DNA of 64,000 bases from JBHJGP01 sp050331695 (GTDB lineage Bacteria > Pseudomonadota > Alphaproteobacteria > Geminicoccales > Geminicoccaceae), in NCBI GenBank assembly GCA_050331695.1, contig JBHJGP010000014.1, forward strand, positions 1 to 64,000. The letters are read 5' to 3'. A program made the position numbers and the translations under genes. Within the stretch, counting starts at the first letter, position 1; each line of letters begins with the position of its first letter. This document shows positions 42,720 to 51,567 of the stretch, piece by piece. The notes beneath the pieces were generated by a model. It had not been told where the DNA came from, made no database searches, and worked only from the letters and a program-made list of their open reading frames with translations.

Positions 42720-43943
42720 ATGGCACGAGACACATCCCATACCAGCCGCATTGGTATCGCCGGCACCGGCTTCGTCGCCCGGCATCTGGCCCGTCTCATT
42801 CACGAGCAGGCAGGTCTGGAGCCAAGCTTGGTCCTCACCCGGCGCCATGACCTGATGGGCGCCGATTTCGAAGGTGTGCCCTGCACGGGCGACCATCATC
42901 GGCTGATCGAGGCGTCGGATCTGATCGTTGCTTGCTCGGGCGATCTTTTGCAGAACGCGGTCCTGATCACGGAAGCCGTCGACGCCGATTGCGCGATCGT
43001 CACCGTCGATCCCAGTTTTCATCTGATTGCCGGCAGTCTGATCGCGGGCCAGGGCCAGCTCAGCGAGGTTCTGGCCGGTGCCGCGGGCCGGCTTTTCCAG
43101 CTGATCCAGAGCGGCCGGGCGATGGGTCTAACCGTCGCTGCCGGAGCCCTGGCCGTGCCCATGACCGACGGCACCAGTCTGGGTGATGCCGCCTGCTGGG
43201 CCCATCACAAGGGGATCAGCGTTCCCTCGGCGCTCGCCTGTTTGGACGGAACCCTGACGCAATTGGCCTTGGCGCTGGTGGCCAACGCCGCCGGCTGTGA
43301 CCTCCTTTGCGAGGGCGGCTTCTCGCCGGTTGCCAGGCATAACGACGAGGCGATGGCGCAACTGGCCGAAGCGGCCCGGGCCCACGGCCGGACGATCGTG
43401 GATCAAATCCTCGTGCCCGAGGGCCAGCGGACCACGGCGATGATCGTCGGCAGCCATGCCTCCGATCAGTGTGAAGCGTTGGCCCATCACGGCTTCGGCG
43501 AAGGTCCGCTCTGCCATCTCGAGCGCACGGTCGAGCCGCTGCCGATGGCGATCCTCGCCACCATCGATCAGCTTCTGCGCCAGGGCGGCAACAGTTTGCG
43601 CCTGGATCGCACCCCGGCTTATTCGGTCGCGGCGATCGCCAAGGAGCCGTTGGCCGCCGGTACGCGCTTTGCCTACGGCGTCGGCAGTCTGAGCCTCAAG
43701 GGCGAGACTGTTCGAACGATCGATCACCCCAACCATCTGCCGATCGGCCTGGCCCAGGGGGTCGTGCTGACCAAGACCGTTGAGCAAGGCGAGCTTTTGT
43801 CCCTCGAGAATGTCGAGTTGCCGGACAGCCTCGCGGCGGACGCCTGGATGTCGCGGCGGGGACGGGTCATCGCCGAGGCCGACATCACGGCCCAGCCGCT
43901 GACCGATCTGTCCGAGACCGACGAGGTGCGCCTTGCGGGCTAA
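42720..43943 (+). CDS. Rossmann-fold NAD(P)-binding oxidoreductase with C-terminal SAF domain
   Basis: 407 residues from ATG 42720 (AAGGGTGAG upstream); an ATG at 42657 is less likely. N-terminal Rossmann SRIGIAGTGFVARHLARLIH, then DLIVACSGDLLQNAVLITEA. A middle homoserine-dehydrogenase-like part includes NNAACG-like VANAAGCDLLCEGGFSPVAR. The C-terminus FPGYGVGSL-like FAYGVGSLSLKGETVRTIDH, PIGLAQGVVLTKTVEQGELL is a SAF-type antifreeze-like domain. Similar proteins are annotated homoserine dehydrogenase-like or SAF-domain dehydrogenases. The product is uncertain; a role in amino-acid or sugar-acid catabolism is likely. Confidence 0.7.
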   Translation: MARDTSHTSRIGIAGTGFVARHLARLIHEQAGLEPSLVLTRRHDLMGADFEGVPCTGDHHRLIEASDLIVACSGDLLQNAVLITEAVDADCAIVTVDPSFHLIAGSLIAGQGQLSEVLAGAAGRLFQLIQSGRAMGLTVAAGALAVPMTDGTSLGDAACWAHHKGISVPSALACLDGTLTQLALALVANAAGCDLLCEGGFSPVARHNDEAMAQLAEAARAHGRTIVDQILVPEGQRTTAMIVGSHASDQCEALAHHGFGEGPLCHLERTVEPLPMAILATIDQLLRQGGNSLRLDRTPAYSVAAIAKEPLAAGTRFAYGVGSLSLKGETVRTIDHPNHLPIGLAQGVVLTKTVEQGELLSLENVELPDSLAADAWMSRRGRVIAEADITAQPLTDLSETDEVRLAG

Positions 43944-44019
43944 GTAGCAGCCCGCCTCTTGGGAGCGAGCCTGGGCCATCCCACATAACAAAAAGGGAGA
44001 TGAAACACGGGGGGCAGGC

Positions 44020-44331
44020 ATGGCCCAGGCCGTCTACAAACAGATCCTGGAAGACAGGCTCGTAGCGCTGACCAAGCGGATCCATATGATCGAGTCGGAG
44101 CTCGACACGCCGCCTAACCCAGACGCCGAGGAACGGGTCACCGAGCGCGAGGGCGACGAGGTCATGGAGGATCTGGGCAATGCCGGTCTTGCCGAGATCA
44201 AGATGATCCGGGCGGCACTCGAGCGGATCGAGGACGGTTCCTACGGCGTTTGCGTGAATTGCGGCGAGCCGATCTCCGCCGAACGGCTGAACGCGGTCCC
44301 CCACGCCGCCCGCTGCCGGAATTGCGCGTGA
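44020..44331 (+). CDS. TraR/DksA-type zinc-finger protein
   Basis: 103 residues. Coiled-coil start (LEDRLVALTKRIHMIESELD), then the zinc finger GSYGVCVNCGEPISAERLNA with CRNC. The acidic tip of true DksA is not obvious, so this is a short DksA-like protein, which may bind RNA polymerase's secondary channel. A GGGAGATG RBS is weak. It overlaps the next VOC gene by 4 bp (GTGA). Confidence 0.85.
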   Translation: MAQAVYKQILEDRLVALTKRIHMIESELDTPPNPDAEERVTEREGDEVMEDLGNAGLAEIKMIRAALERIEDGSYGVCVNCGEPISAERLNAVPHAARCRNCA

Positions 44332-45173
44332 GTTCGGGTCGAGCCATCGACCATCTGGTTCTTGCGGTTCCTGATCTGGATCGAGCCGGAGAGGCTTACG
44401 AGGAGCTCGGTTTTACCCTGACGCCTAGGGCCGCCCACGACGATCGGATGGGCACGTCCAACCGCTTGGCCCAATTCGCCGGGCGCAATTTCATTGAACT
44501 TCTCGAAGTCGACCGGCCGGACCGGTTGTTGGACCATGACTGTCTGGTCGACCCGCCCTTCTTCAGCTTCGGCGCCCACAACCGTGCATTCATCGAGGGC
44601 GGTAGCGGTGTCTCCATGCTGGTGTTCCAGGGGAACGATGCCAGGGCCGATATCCAGCGGTTTCAGGCGCAGGGCATTGCCACCCACGCACCCTTCGACT
44701 TCCAGCGCCCGGCCCGTTTGCCCGACGGCACCAAGGCGACGGTGGCGTTCACCCTCGCCTTCGCGACTTCTCCCGACATGCCGCGGCTGGCCTTCTTCGT
44801 GTGCCAGAACCGGGCTCCCGACTATTTTTGGAAACCGGATTTTCAGGATCACGCCAACGGTGCTCTGGATCTGATCCGGGTCTATCTGGCATCGCCGGAT
44901 CCGGCGCGCGAGGCCCGTTTCCTAAGCCGTTTATTCGGCGGCGAAAGCGATCCGATCGAGTATGGCTTTCGCGTGGCCTGTGGTGAAGCCCAAGAGATTT
45001 GGGTGGTTGATCCGGATGTCCTGGCGGACAAAGACCCGAGCCTCCGGGCGACCGCCAAGACACAACCCCACCTCGCCGGCTTCTGCCTACGCTGCCGCCA
45101 AGCAAGGGACCTGATCCCAGCTTCGGAGGCGCAGGGCGCGTTCATTAAGTGGATCGCCGAGGACGGTGCCTGA
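44328..45173 (+). CDS. VOC-superfamily (glyoxalase-like) protein
   Basis: 281 residues from GTG 44328, which overlaps the DksA-like stop. N-terminal AIDHLVLAVPDLDRAGEAYE, ELGFTLTPRAAHDDRMGTSN and FIELLEVDRPDRLL are characteristic of the Glyoxalase_3 family of about 280 residues; the second half is a divergent VOC repeat (LIRVYLASPDPAREARFLSR, LFGGESDP). Enzyme function unknown. The TGA stop lies inside a hairpin shared with the converging serine hydrolase. Confidence 0.82.
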   Translation: MSSGRAIDHLVLAVPDLDRAGEAYEELGFTLTPRAAHDDRMGTSNRLAQFAGRNFIELLEVDRPDRLLDHDCLVDPPFFSFGAHNRAFIEGGSGVSMLVFQGNDARADIQRFQAQGIATHAPFDFQRPARLPDGTKATVAFTLAFATSPDMPRLAFFVCQNRAPDYFWKPDFQDHANGALDLIRVYLASPDPAREARFLSRLFGGESDPIEYGFRVACGEAQEIWVVDPDVLADKDPSLRATAKTQPHLAGFCLRCRQARDLIPASEAQGAFIKWIAEDGA

Positions 45174-45201
45174 GCGCTGAGATTAGAGCCAGCGCTCAGG
45201 C
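45168..45201. terminator. Hairpin overlapping two converging stop codons
   Basis: GCCTGAGCGCT (45168-45178) and AGCGCTCAGGC (45191-45201) form a perfect 11-bp stem with a 12-nt loop. Both stop codons (VOC on + and serine hydrolase on -) lie within the stem. No T run follows, so it may rely on Rho or act as a bidirectional pause/RNA-stability element. Confidence 0.6.
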
Positions 45202-46275
45202 GCGCTCGGCCGCCGGAATGATTTCCATCGCCAGCATCCGATGGAGTTCGCCGACATAGCCGTAGGATCGCCCCGGTCGGGTCGGATCCGAGGTGACGAC
45301 CACGGTCAGACCCAGGGACGGCACGATGTAGAGCATCTGGCCGCCATAGCCCCTGGCGTAAGCTACCCGCCGCTCGGAGGCGCGGGTCCTCGCTAGAAAC
45401 CAGCCATAGCCGTAGCTGTGACCGGAAAAGGGCGAACGGGTCCGCACCTCCCAAGACGCGTCGACCCAATCCTCGCTCAGGACACGCTGGTCCTGCCAAA
45501 CACCCCCGAGGCGAACCATTTCGCCGAAGCGAAAAAGAGCGAGCGGTGACAGGGCCATGTTGTTGCCGCCCATGTAGTAGCCCTGGGGATCTCGGGTCCA
45601 GGGCGGGATCTCGATGCCGAGCGGCTCACCGAGCCAGCGCCCGGCAAGCGTCAGCAGGCTTTGGCCGCTGGCTCTCGCCAGACAGACGCCGAGGAGATGG
45701 TAGCTGCCGGTGGAATAAAGCATCCGGGCTCCCGGCTCCGCGACGAACCGGCGGCTGAGCGCGAAGTCGACCCAGTTGGGGCTATTGACCCACGGGCCGT
45801 AATTGGGTCCTGATGTTCGCTCGAGACCGGCCTGCATGGTCAGAAGATCGGCAATTTTGATGTCCCGCGCCCGGGGATCCGCCTGGTCGGGCATGAGATC
45901 GCCGAGGAGCCCGCCGATTGGCTGATCGACGCCGGAAAGCACCTCGCGGTCGAGGGCCGCACCGGTGAGCGCCGCGACGATCGTCTTCGAGACCGACTTG
46001 ACGTTGGTCGGCCGGTCGAGCGCTGGCCCCCGGAACCGTTCAGCCAATGCCAGCTCGCCGTTGCGGGCGACGATCAGGCTATGCAACTGGTTGAGGCCGG
46101 ACGCCCGCTCGGCCGCCTGGCCAAGCGCAGTCTGATCCAGTCCGGTCTCGCCATTGCCGAACGCCCGGCCCATGGGTGCCGCGGCGGAGGCAGCGATGAG
46201 CCCACCAAGGAGCCGGCGCCGGCCAAGCGCGACGTTACTGCCCCGATTTCTTCCTGTTCCGTCCATCTCACGCAT
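45196..46275 (-). CDS. Exported serine hydrolase of the beta-lactamase (class C/EstB) family
   Basis: 359 residues from ATG 46275. N-terminal LGRRRLLGGLIAASAAAPMG is a Tat-like signal (twin Arg plus hydrophobic run). The S-x-x-K motif is VKSVSKTIVAALTGA; the second (Y-x-N position) reads MLYSTGSYHLLGVCLA, with Thr where Asn is usual; the third (K/H-T-G-like) is not classical. This pattern fits family VIII esterases or D-aminopeptidase-like proteins more than penicillin-binding enzymes. It converges with the VOC gene through a hairpin. Confidence 0.85.
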   Translation of the reverse strand: MREMDGTGRNRGSNVALGRRRLLGGLIAASAAAPMGRAFGNGETGLDQTALGQAAERASGLNQLHSLIVARNGELALAERFRGPALDRPTNVKSVSKTIVAALTGAALDREVLSGVDQPIGGLLGDLMPDQADPRARDIKIADLLTMQAGLERTSGPNYGPWVNSPNWVDFALSRRFVAEPGARMLYSTGSYHLLGVCLARASGQSLLTLAGRWLGEPLGIEIPPWTRDPQGYYMGGNNMALSPLALFRFGEMVRLGGVWQDQRVLSEDWVDASWEVRTRSPFSGHSYGYGWFLARTRASERRVAYARGYGGQMLYIVPSLGLTVVVTSDPTRPGRSYGYVGELHRMLAMEIIPAAERA

Positions 46276-46353
46276 CACAAACAATCTGGATGATTTCGCT
46301 CATGTACCGGCCACGAGCCGGTGTCCGGCAGCGCTGGTCCAACACCAGTAGCG

Positions 46354-47457
46354 TCATCGTTGGGCAATCTCGTGAGGCGCCAGCTTCGACCAGTCGAAGA
46401 TGACCCCTGTACCCGGCGCTTCGGGCGCTATTGCCAGGCCGTCTTCCATGACCAAAGGCCGGGTCGTGTAGACATCGATCGGAAAGCTGTGAACCTCCAG
46501 CCAGCCTGGATCCTTCCGCCCGACGATCAGGCTGACATGGAGCTCCTGCATGCCGTGGCTGCAGATCGGAATGCCGCGTGCATACGCTTTTTCGGCGACC
46601 GCGAGCCAGCCGGTGATCCCACCACAATTGGAAGCGTCCGGTTGAATAAACGACAGTTTTGCCTGATCGAACGCCAGGTCGAACTCCTGCATGGTGTGGA
46701 GGTTCTCGCCCATGGCCAGTGGGACGTCGGTGGCGTCCGCGATCCGGCCATAGCCGGCGAAATCATCCGGGATGATCGGCTCTTCGAACCAGAGAATATC
46801 GTGGACCTTAAAGGCCTCCGCCCGGCGGATCGCCTCCTCGACGTCGAGCGCGTAATTGGCATCGACCATCAATTTCGTAGCCGGCCCGATCGCGGCGCGC
46901 ACGGCCGCCACCCGGGCAAGATCCTCCTCGAGCGTCTCGCGGCCGACCTTGATCTTCACGGCGTTGAAGCCCTGGTCCCGATAGCCCCGGACGCTGGCGA
47001 CCAGTTTTTCCAGCTCGAAGCCGAGATCGATGCCGCCCCGATAGGCCTTTGCCCGGGTTCCTTCGCCGCCGGCCAGGCGCCGAAGCGGTTCACCCCGCCG
47101 CCGACCCCGCAGATCCCAGAGCGCGATGTCCAGGGCTGAAATGGCGAAGCCGGCGATGCCACCCCGGCCGACATAATGGACGTGCCATTCCATCATCTGG
47201 TTCAACTCTTCGACCGGATCGGCGTCCATGCCGATCAAGGCCGGTGCCAGATCATGGTCGATCATGGCGCGAATAGCTTGGCCACCCCGCCCGCCGGTGT
47301 AGGTGTAGCCGATGCCTTCGCTGCCGTCCTCAAGGCGGATGACGGTGGTGATCAGCTCGAAATGGCTGTGCTCACCATGTTTGGCATCGATCAGCGGCTC
47401 GGCCAGCGGCACGGCGAAGAGGCGGGCCTCGATCTCGGCGATGCGCGAGGCGCTCAA
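46354..47457 (-). CDS. Mandelate racemase / muconate lactonizing-type enolase-superfamily enzyme
   Basis: 367 residues from TTG 47457, which overlaps the DpaL-like stop. Catalytic blocks: FNAVKIKVGRETLEEDLARV (K-x-K base), KLMVDANYALDVEEAIRRAE (metal Asp), HDILWFEEPIIPDDFAGY (metal Glu), LAMGENLHTMQEF (Glu) and ICSHGMQELHVSLI (His). It abstracts an alpha-proton from a carboxylate sugar acid or amino-acid derivative. Its operon partner is a diaminopropionate ammonia-lyase-like enzyme, suggesting dehydration or racemisation of an amino-acid-like substrate. Confidence 0.9.
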   Translation of the reverse strand: MSASRIAEIEARLFAVPLAEPLIDAKHGEHSHFELITTVIRLEDGSEGIGYTYTGGRGGQAIRAMIDHDLAPALIGMDADPVEELNQMMEWHVHYVGRGGIAGFAISALDIALWDLRGRRRGEPLRRLAGGEGTRAKAYRGGIDLGFELEKLVASVRGYRDQGFNAVKIKVGRETLEEDLARVAAVRAAIGPATKLMVDANYALDVEEAIRRAEAFKVHDILWFEEPIIPDDFAGYGRIADATDVPLAMGENLHTMQEFDLAFDQAKLSFIQPDASNCGGITGWLAVAEKAYARGIPICSHGMQELHVSLIVGRKDPGWLEVHSFPIDVYTTRPLVMEDGLAIAPEAPGTGVIFDWSKLAPHEIAQR

Positions 47458-48515
47458 AACTGGCCCTCCGTGACGATGATGAGGGGTCTCGGCCCGAAGC
47501 CCGTCCTGCTTGAGCCGCCCTTCCGCAAGCCGGCAAGACCGGCGGCGCCAGACGCCGTCGTCGGCAAGCCGAGATCAGCGAGCTCATCCGCTGCGGCCTC
47601 GGCTTCGTCATCCGTGACGGCGAGGTAGCCCACCTCTGCCCTTTCGAGAGCGTGAAAGGCGATCAGGGATGGCTCCTTGCAGTCCAGCCGGCCCATCGTC
47701 GAGGCGGGGCCTTCCGCCCGCAGTGGCCGGCCAGCCTCATGGCTCGCTTGCAGGCAGGCCGCCGCGTCCGGTTCGACCACGATGATATCGGGCTGACGCG
47801 CCCAGCGCTCACGAATCGAGATCGCCATGCTCGCCGCCAAACCGCCGACGCCCGCCTGGATGAAAACGTGGCTCGGCCAGTCGCCTCGCTCTTCGAACCG
47901 GGTGCGCAGCTCCTGGGCGATCACGTTATAGCCCTCCATCACCAGGGACGGCGGATCGAAATAGCCGGGCCAGGACCCGTCGGCCAGAAGGATGGCGCCG
48001 GTCGCTTCGGCATCCCGGCTCGCCTCGGCGACGCTATCCTCATAGGTCTCGCCGGACCGCAGAACAGTCGCATCCTTGGCGATAAGACGTTGCTCGAAAC
48101 GCTCGGAGACACCGGCCGAGAGATGGATCCGTGCCCGGGCGCCGAACAAGCGAGCGCCGGTGGCGACCGCCAGACCATGATTGCCGGCGCTGGCACAGAC
48201 GAAGGTCATGGCTCGGGCTAGGTCCTTGACTTCAGCGGAACGAAAATTTTCAGGCTCACGCGGGCCATGTCCGGTCTCCGACCAGCGGCGCTCGACCAAC
48301 CGGGCCACCGCATAGACCCCGCCCAGAGCCTTGAACGAACCCAAACCCAGACGCTCGCTCTCGTCCTTGATCAAGAGCTCGTGATCCGCCTGGTCCCGAA
48401 CCGCACGCAGCGGGCTTGGCCGGTAGGCCGGGCAAGCAGCAAGCAATCTGAGAGGGACGCCTGGATCCGGATCGAAAGCTAAGGGCGCCGGTTCGGGGGA
48501 GCCGCCATTCGCCAC
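47454..48515 (-). CDS. PLP-dependent diaminopropionate ammonia-lyase-like enzyme
   Basis: 353 residues from GTG 48515. The PLP lysine lies in LLIKDESERLGLGSFKALGG, which is the DpaL/YgeX signature rather than threonine dehydratase. The ammonia loop FVCASAGNHGLAVATGAR and glycine loop VGGLAASMAISIRERW are also present. It would split 2,3-diaminopropionate or a similar beta-substituted amino acid to pyruvate and ammonia. The gene begins immediately after the TAG of the preceding lipoprotein gene and in the same reading frame; overlaps the enolase-family gene by 4 bp. Confidence 0.85.
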   Translation of the reverse strand: MANGGSPEPAPLAFDPDPGVPLRLLAACPAYRPSPLRAVRDQADHELLIKDESERLGLGSFKALGGVYAVARLVERRWSETGHGPREPENFRSAEVKDLARAMTFVCASAGNHGLAVATGARLFGARARIHLSAGVSERFEQRLIAKDATVLRSGETYEDSVAEASRDAEATGAILLADGSWPGYFDPPSLVMEGYNVIAQELRTRFEERGDWPSHVFIQAGVGGLAASMAISIRERWARQPDIIVVEPDAAACLQASHEAGRPLRAEGPASTMGRLDCKEPSLIAFHALERAEVGYLAVTDDEAEAAADELADLGLPTTASGAAGLAGLRKGGSSRTGFGPRPLIIVTEGQF

Positions 48516-49205
48516 CTAGTTCCAACCCCAACGCCATCTTGACGAAACCGTGGCGCTGCCCAGCGTCTCGTCGATGAAAGCGCCGACGGTCTGTCCGACC
48601 TGAACCAGTCGCGGGTTAAGCGCGAAGAATTGTTGAGGGCAAGTCATTTCCGCAATCTCAATAACCAGAAGATGAGGCGCATTAATGAATTTATAGTTGT
48701 AATAATCTCTAAGTGAATTCGTCACATTGTCCTTGATGAAACGAAAATCGCGAACGTCGGGGACGTTGTCCTTGTAAAAGGCTTTCCACCGCTCGCCGAG
48801 GTCAGGACCCTGTTCCGGCGGATAACCGACCGAAGGACCGGAGGCGCAGGCCACGGGATGGCCGTCAGCGTGGATGAAGACACCGAATCGGGCGTCGATC
48901 CTCTGGTTGTGATCAGCGGGGATGCGCAAGACCCGGTATCCCCGGGCGGACAGATAGTCGGCAGCGCTGTCGGCGACCCGAATGTTCCAGTCGACCTCGG
49001 CGACCGCCTCGCCGGTGAAGAAGACCTCGGTTCCGAGCGCGCAGGGGCGGGTGGCAAAGGCAAGCTCGACCCAGTCGCAACGCTTGCGCTTCTCATGTCC
49101 GGCTTCGATGACCACATCAACATGGTTATCCGGAGGCAGGGCCGTCATGAACTGGGCACAACCTGCAACCGTAAGCAATGCCAACAAGATACAAAACTTC
49201 TTCAT
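48516..49205 (-). CDS. Putative lipoprotein, N-acetylmuramoyl-L-alanine amidase-like
   Basis: 229 residues from ATG 49205. The lipobox KKFCILLALLTVAGCAQFM has Cys at residue 15 in TVAGC. VDVVIEAGHEKRKRCDWVEL near 30 and the NIRVADSAADYLSARGYRVL, ARFGVFIHADGHPV segments resemble the Amidase_3 zinc fold (H/E near the start, then H-x-D/N). The C-terminus APHLLVIEIAEMTCPQQFFA carries a late Glu (V-I-E-I), the expected catalytic residue. It may remodel peptidoglycan at the outer or inner membrane. Ends in TAG, directly abutting the GTG of the next gene. Confidence 0.65.
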   Translation of the reverse strand: MKKFCILLALLTVAGCAQFMTALPPDNHVDVVIEAGHEKRKRCDWVELAFATRPCALGTEVFFTGEAVAEVDWNIRVADSAADYLSARGYRVLRIPADHNQRIDARFGVFIHADGHPVACASGPSVGYPPEQGPDLGERWKAFYKDNVPDVRDFRFIKDNVTNSLRDYYNYKFINAPHLLVIEIAEMTCPQQFFALNPRLVQVGQTVGAFIDETLGSATVSSRWRWGWN

Positions 49206-49333
49206 TCTTCGCCCATTTGTCCGGCCGCCACACGCCAATATGGAGACGTGGCGCTCCTTGGGAAGAACTGAGTGTCATGAAGAGCGTACGGTTGGGCCTG
49301 GCATCGGATCACGAAGCCAGCTCCGCGGGCGAC

Positions 49334-49363
49334 AAAAAAGAGCCGGGGCGCTTCGGCCCCGGC
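49334..49363 (-). terminator. Rho-independent terminator of the GMC operon
   Basis: GCCGGGGC (49342-49349) pairs with GCCCCGGC (49356-49363), 6-nt loop; on the - strand it is followed by TCTTTTTTG. It lies 28 bp past the GMC stop and ends that transcript. Confidence 0.85.
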
Positions 49364-49391
49364 GGCTTTCCCACAACGCGGCAACTGACGG

Positions 49392-50963
49392 TTAGATCAC
49401 GCCCTGGCCCATTTGTTCGGCGATATAGTCGGCCTGGCGGATCGCCAGACTGACGATCGTCAGCGTCGGGTTCTCGGCGGCGCCGGTGGTGAATTGGCTA
49501 CCGTCCGAGACGAAAAGGTTCGCAACATCGTGGCTCTGTCCCCACTTGTTGACGACGCCTTTCGCCGGATCCTCGCTCATCCGGTTGGTGCCGAGATTGT
49601 GCGTGGAAGGATAGGGCGGGGTCGGCATGGTTCGGGTGGCACCGACCGCATCATAGATCGCCGAGCCCTGGGCGTAAGCGTGGTTGCGCATCGCCACATC
49701 GTTGGCGTGATCGTCGAAATGGACATTGGGCACCGGCAGGCCGTGCTGATCCATGACCTCTGTGTTGAGTGTCACCGCGTTGCTTTCCTGAGGCATGTCC
49801 TCGCCGACCAGCCACATCCCGGCCATGTGATCATACATGTCCATGGCCCCAGCGAACTGCCGGCCCCAGGCGCCGGGATTGAGGAACGCCGCCATGAACG
49901 GCACGCCAATGGAAAGCGTCTCCATCTCGTAGCCGCCGACGAAACCCCGCGACGGATCGTTCTTGGCCTCGTCGGAAATGATCCCGGCCATGGTCGTGCC
50001 GCGATACATATGCACGGGCTTGTCGAAGATCGCGTAGACCGAGCCGGTCATGTGCCGCATGTAGTTCTTGCCGACCTGACCGGAGCTGTTGGCGAGCCCG
50101 TCCGGGAATTGTTCGGACGCCGAATTCAAGAGCAGGCGCGGACTTTCAATCGAATTGCCGGCGACGGCCACCGCCCGGGCTTTTTGCAGATGCTGATTGC
50201 CGTCGGCATCCGCATAGAGAACGCCGGTCACCTTGCCGCTGGCGTCGTGCTCAATCCGGAGTGCCTGGGCGTTGGCGCGGACCTCGAGATTGCCCGTCTC
50301 CTCGCCCGCTGGGATCTCCGTGTAGAGCGTCGACCATTTCGCTCCCATCTTGCATCCCTGGAAGCAAAAACCGAGCTGATGACAGGAGGTCCGCTCGTCA
50401 CGCGGCTCCGAATTGATCGCCATTCGTCCGGTGTGACACTCCTTGTAGCCGAGCTTGGCCGCACCCGCCTCCATCACCTTGAAATTGTTGTTGCCCGGCA
50501 GACCCGGAATGCCGTTGGTCCGGGTGACCCCCATCTTCGCCTCGGCCTTGGCGTAGTAGGGCTCCAGATCGGCGAGCGTGATTGGCCAGTCGAGTAAATT
50601 GGCTCCCGGGATATCGCCATACTCGCTTCGAACCCGGAACTCATGTTCCTGGAAGCGCAAGGACGCGCCGGCCCAGTGGGTGGTTGACCCGCCGACCGCT
50701 TTGACGATCCAGGCGGGGAGATTCGGAAAATCCCGGGCCACGCGCCAGGAGCCGGAGGTGGTCCGATTGTCGAGCCAGGCGAGCTGGGAGAAGCTGGCCC
50801 ACTCGTCATTGATGAAGTCGAAATATTCGTGCCGGCCGCCGGCCTCGAGAATGACCGTGTCGATCCCTTTCTGGGCCAGCTCATTGCCCAGTGTGCCGCC
50901 GCCGGCGCCGGAGCCGATGATCACGACCACGCCGTCATCGTTCAGATCGTAAGGTGCTGTCAT
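49392..50963 (-). CDS. GMC-family FAD oxidoreductase, large subunit of a membrane or periplasmic dehydrogenase
   Basis: 523 residues. FAD motif DGVVVIIGSGAGGGTLGNEL, then the block AVGGSTTHWAGASLRFQEHE and the GMC C-terminal AENPTLTIVSLAIRQADYI. The family of gluconate-2-dehydrogenase/sorbitol dehydrogenase large subunits has these features, with a C-rich segment SCHQLGFCFQGCKMGAKWST (four Cys/His) seen also here. It oxidises a sugar or alcohol and passes electrons on. It partners with the downstream-encoded small Tat subunit (20 bp upstream in the genome). It has no signal of its own and probably leaves the cell piggyback. Confidence 0.92.
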   Translation of the reverse strand: MTAPYDLNDDGVVVIIGSGAGGGTLGNELAQKGIDTVILEAGGRHEYFDFINDEWASFSQLAWLDNRTTSGSWRVARDFPNLPAWIVKAVGGSTTHWAGASLRFQEHEFRVRSEYGDIPGANLLDWPITLADLEPYYAKAEAKMGVTRTNGIPGLPGNNNFKVMEAGAAKLGYKECHTGRMAINSEPRDERTSCHQLGFCFQGCKMGAKWSTLYTEIPAGEETGNLEVRANAQALRIEHDASGKVTGVLYADADGNQHLQKARAVAVAGNSIESPRLLLNSASEQFPDGLANSSGQVGKNYMRHMTGSVYAIFDKPVHMYRGTTMAGIISDEAKNDPSRGFVGGYEMETLSIGVPFMAAFLNPGAWGRQFAGAMDMYDHMAGMWLVGEDMPQESNAVTLNTEVMDQHGLPVPNVHFDDHANDVAMRNHAYAQGSAIYDAVGATRTMPTPPYPSTHNLGTNRMSEDPAKGVVNKWGQSHDVANLFVSDGSQFTTGAAENPTLTIVSLAIRQADYIAEQMGQGVI

Positions 50964-50982
50964 TTTCGTTCTCCCTTACGCC

Positions 50983-51522
50983 TCACAGCCACTCGATATC
51001 GTCGAAACCGCGTTCGATGTAGCCGCCCATCTCGAACGAGGCGCCCTCATAGCCGAAGATCGGCCAGAGTTCCTCTTGGTTGTAGAGATCGACGACCAGA
51101 CCCCCGCGCACCGCCTGGAAGAATGGCATCGGCTCGATCTCTTCCAACAGCGCCACCCGATCGGCTTCCCAGCCGACGCCCAGATAGCCGGTCGATCCGG
51201 CCCGGGCGTCGAGATCGGTGATGCCGTCCTCGATCATGTGAAGATGGTCTTTGTCGGCCGCCGCGGTCTCGTCATGTCTTTTGACGGCGATGGCGTAGTA
51301 GCGATCGGCGATCTGGTCGTGGGGATAGATGTCGCGCGCCATCTGGATCAGGCTCGCCATGGTCTGCGGCTTGAGCGCTTTGACCTCGAGCCCCCAGCCC
51401 TGACTTGGCGCAAGGACAGCGCTGCCGCTGGTCACAAGAACCGTGGCCAAAGCCGCTGAGCCCGAACTCTTGAGAAAACGCCGTCGGCTGGCGACCGCGG
51501 GCGATTGATGGATGGTCGTCAT
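50983..51522 (-). CDS. Gluconate 2-dehydrogenase subunit 3-like Tat protein
   Basis: 179 residues. Tat signal AVASRRRFLKSSGSAALATV (R-R-x-F-L-K) and a compact gluconate_2-dh3 domain (QTMASLIQMARDIYPHDQIA, GFEGPSWPMGGY-like IFGYEGASFEMGGYIERGFD). This small subunit carries the GMC partner through the Tat system and supports it in the periplasm. The third, cytochrome c subunit is not in the window. First gene of the GMC pair; the glyoxalase gene is 45 bp upstream on the same strand. Confidence 0.9.
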   Translation of the reverse strand: MTTIHQSPAVASRRRFLKSSGSAALATVLVTSGSAVLAPSQGWGLEVKALKPQTMASLIQMARDIYPHDQIADRYYAIAVKRHDETAAADKDHLHMIEDGITDLDARAGSTGYLGVGWEADRVALLEEIEPMPFFQAVRGGLVVDLYNQEELWPIFGYEGASFEMGGYIERGFDDIEWL

Positions 51523-51567
51523 GAGGCTCCTCCCTTGGTTTCTCGATCCATTTTTGCTGTTTCTCCG

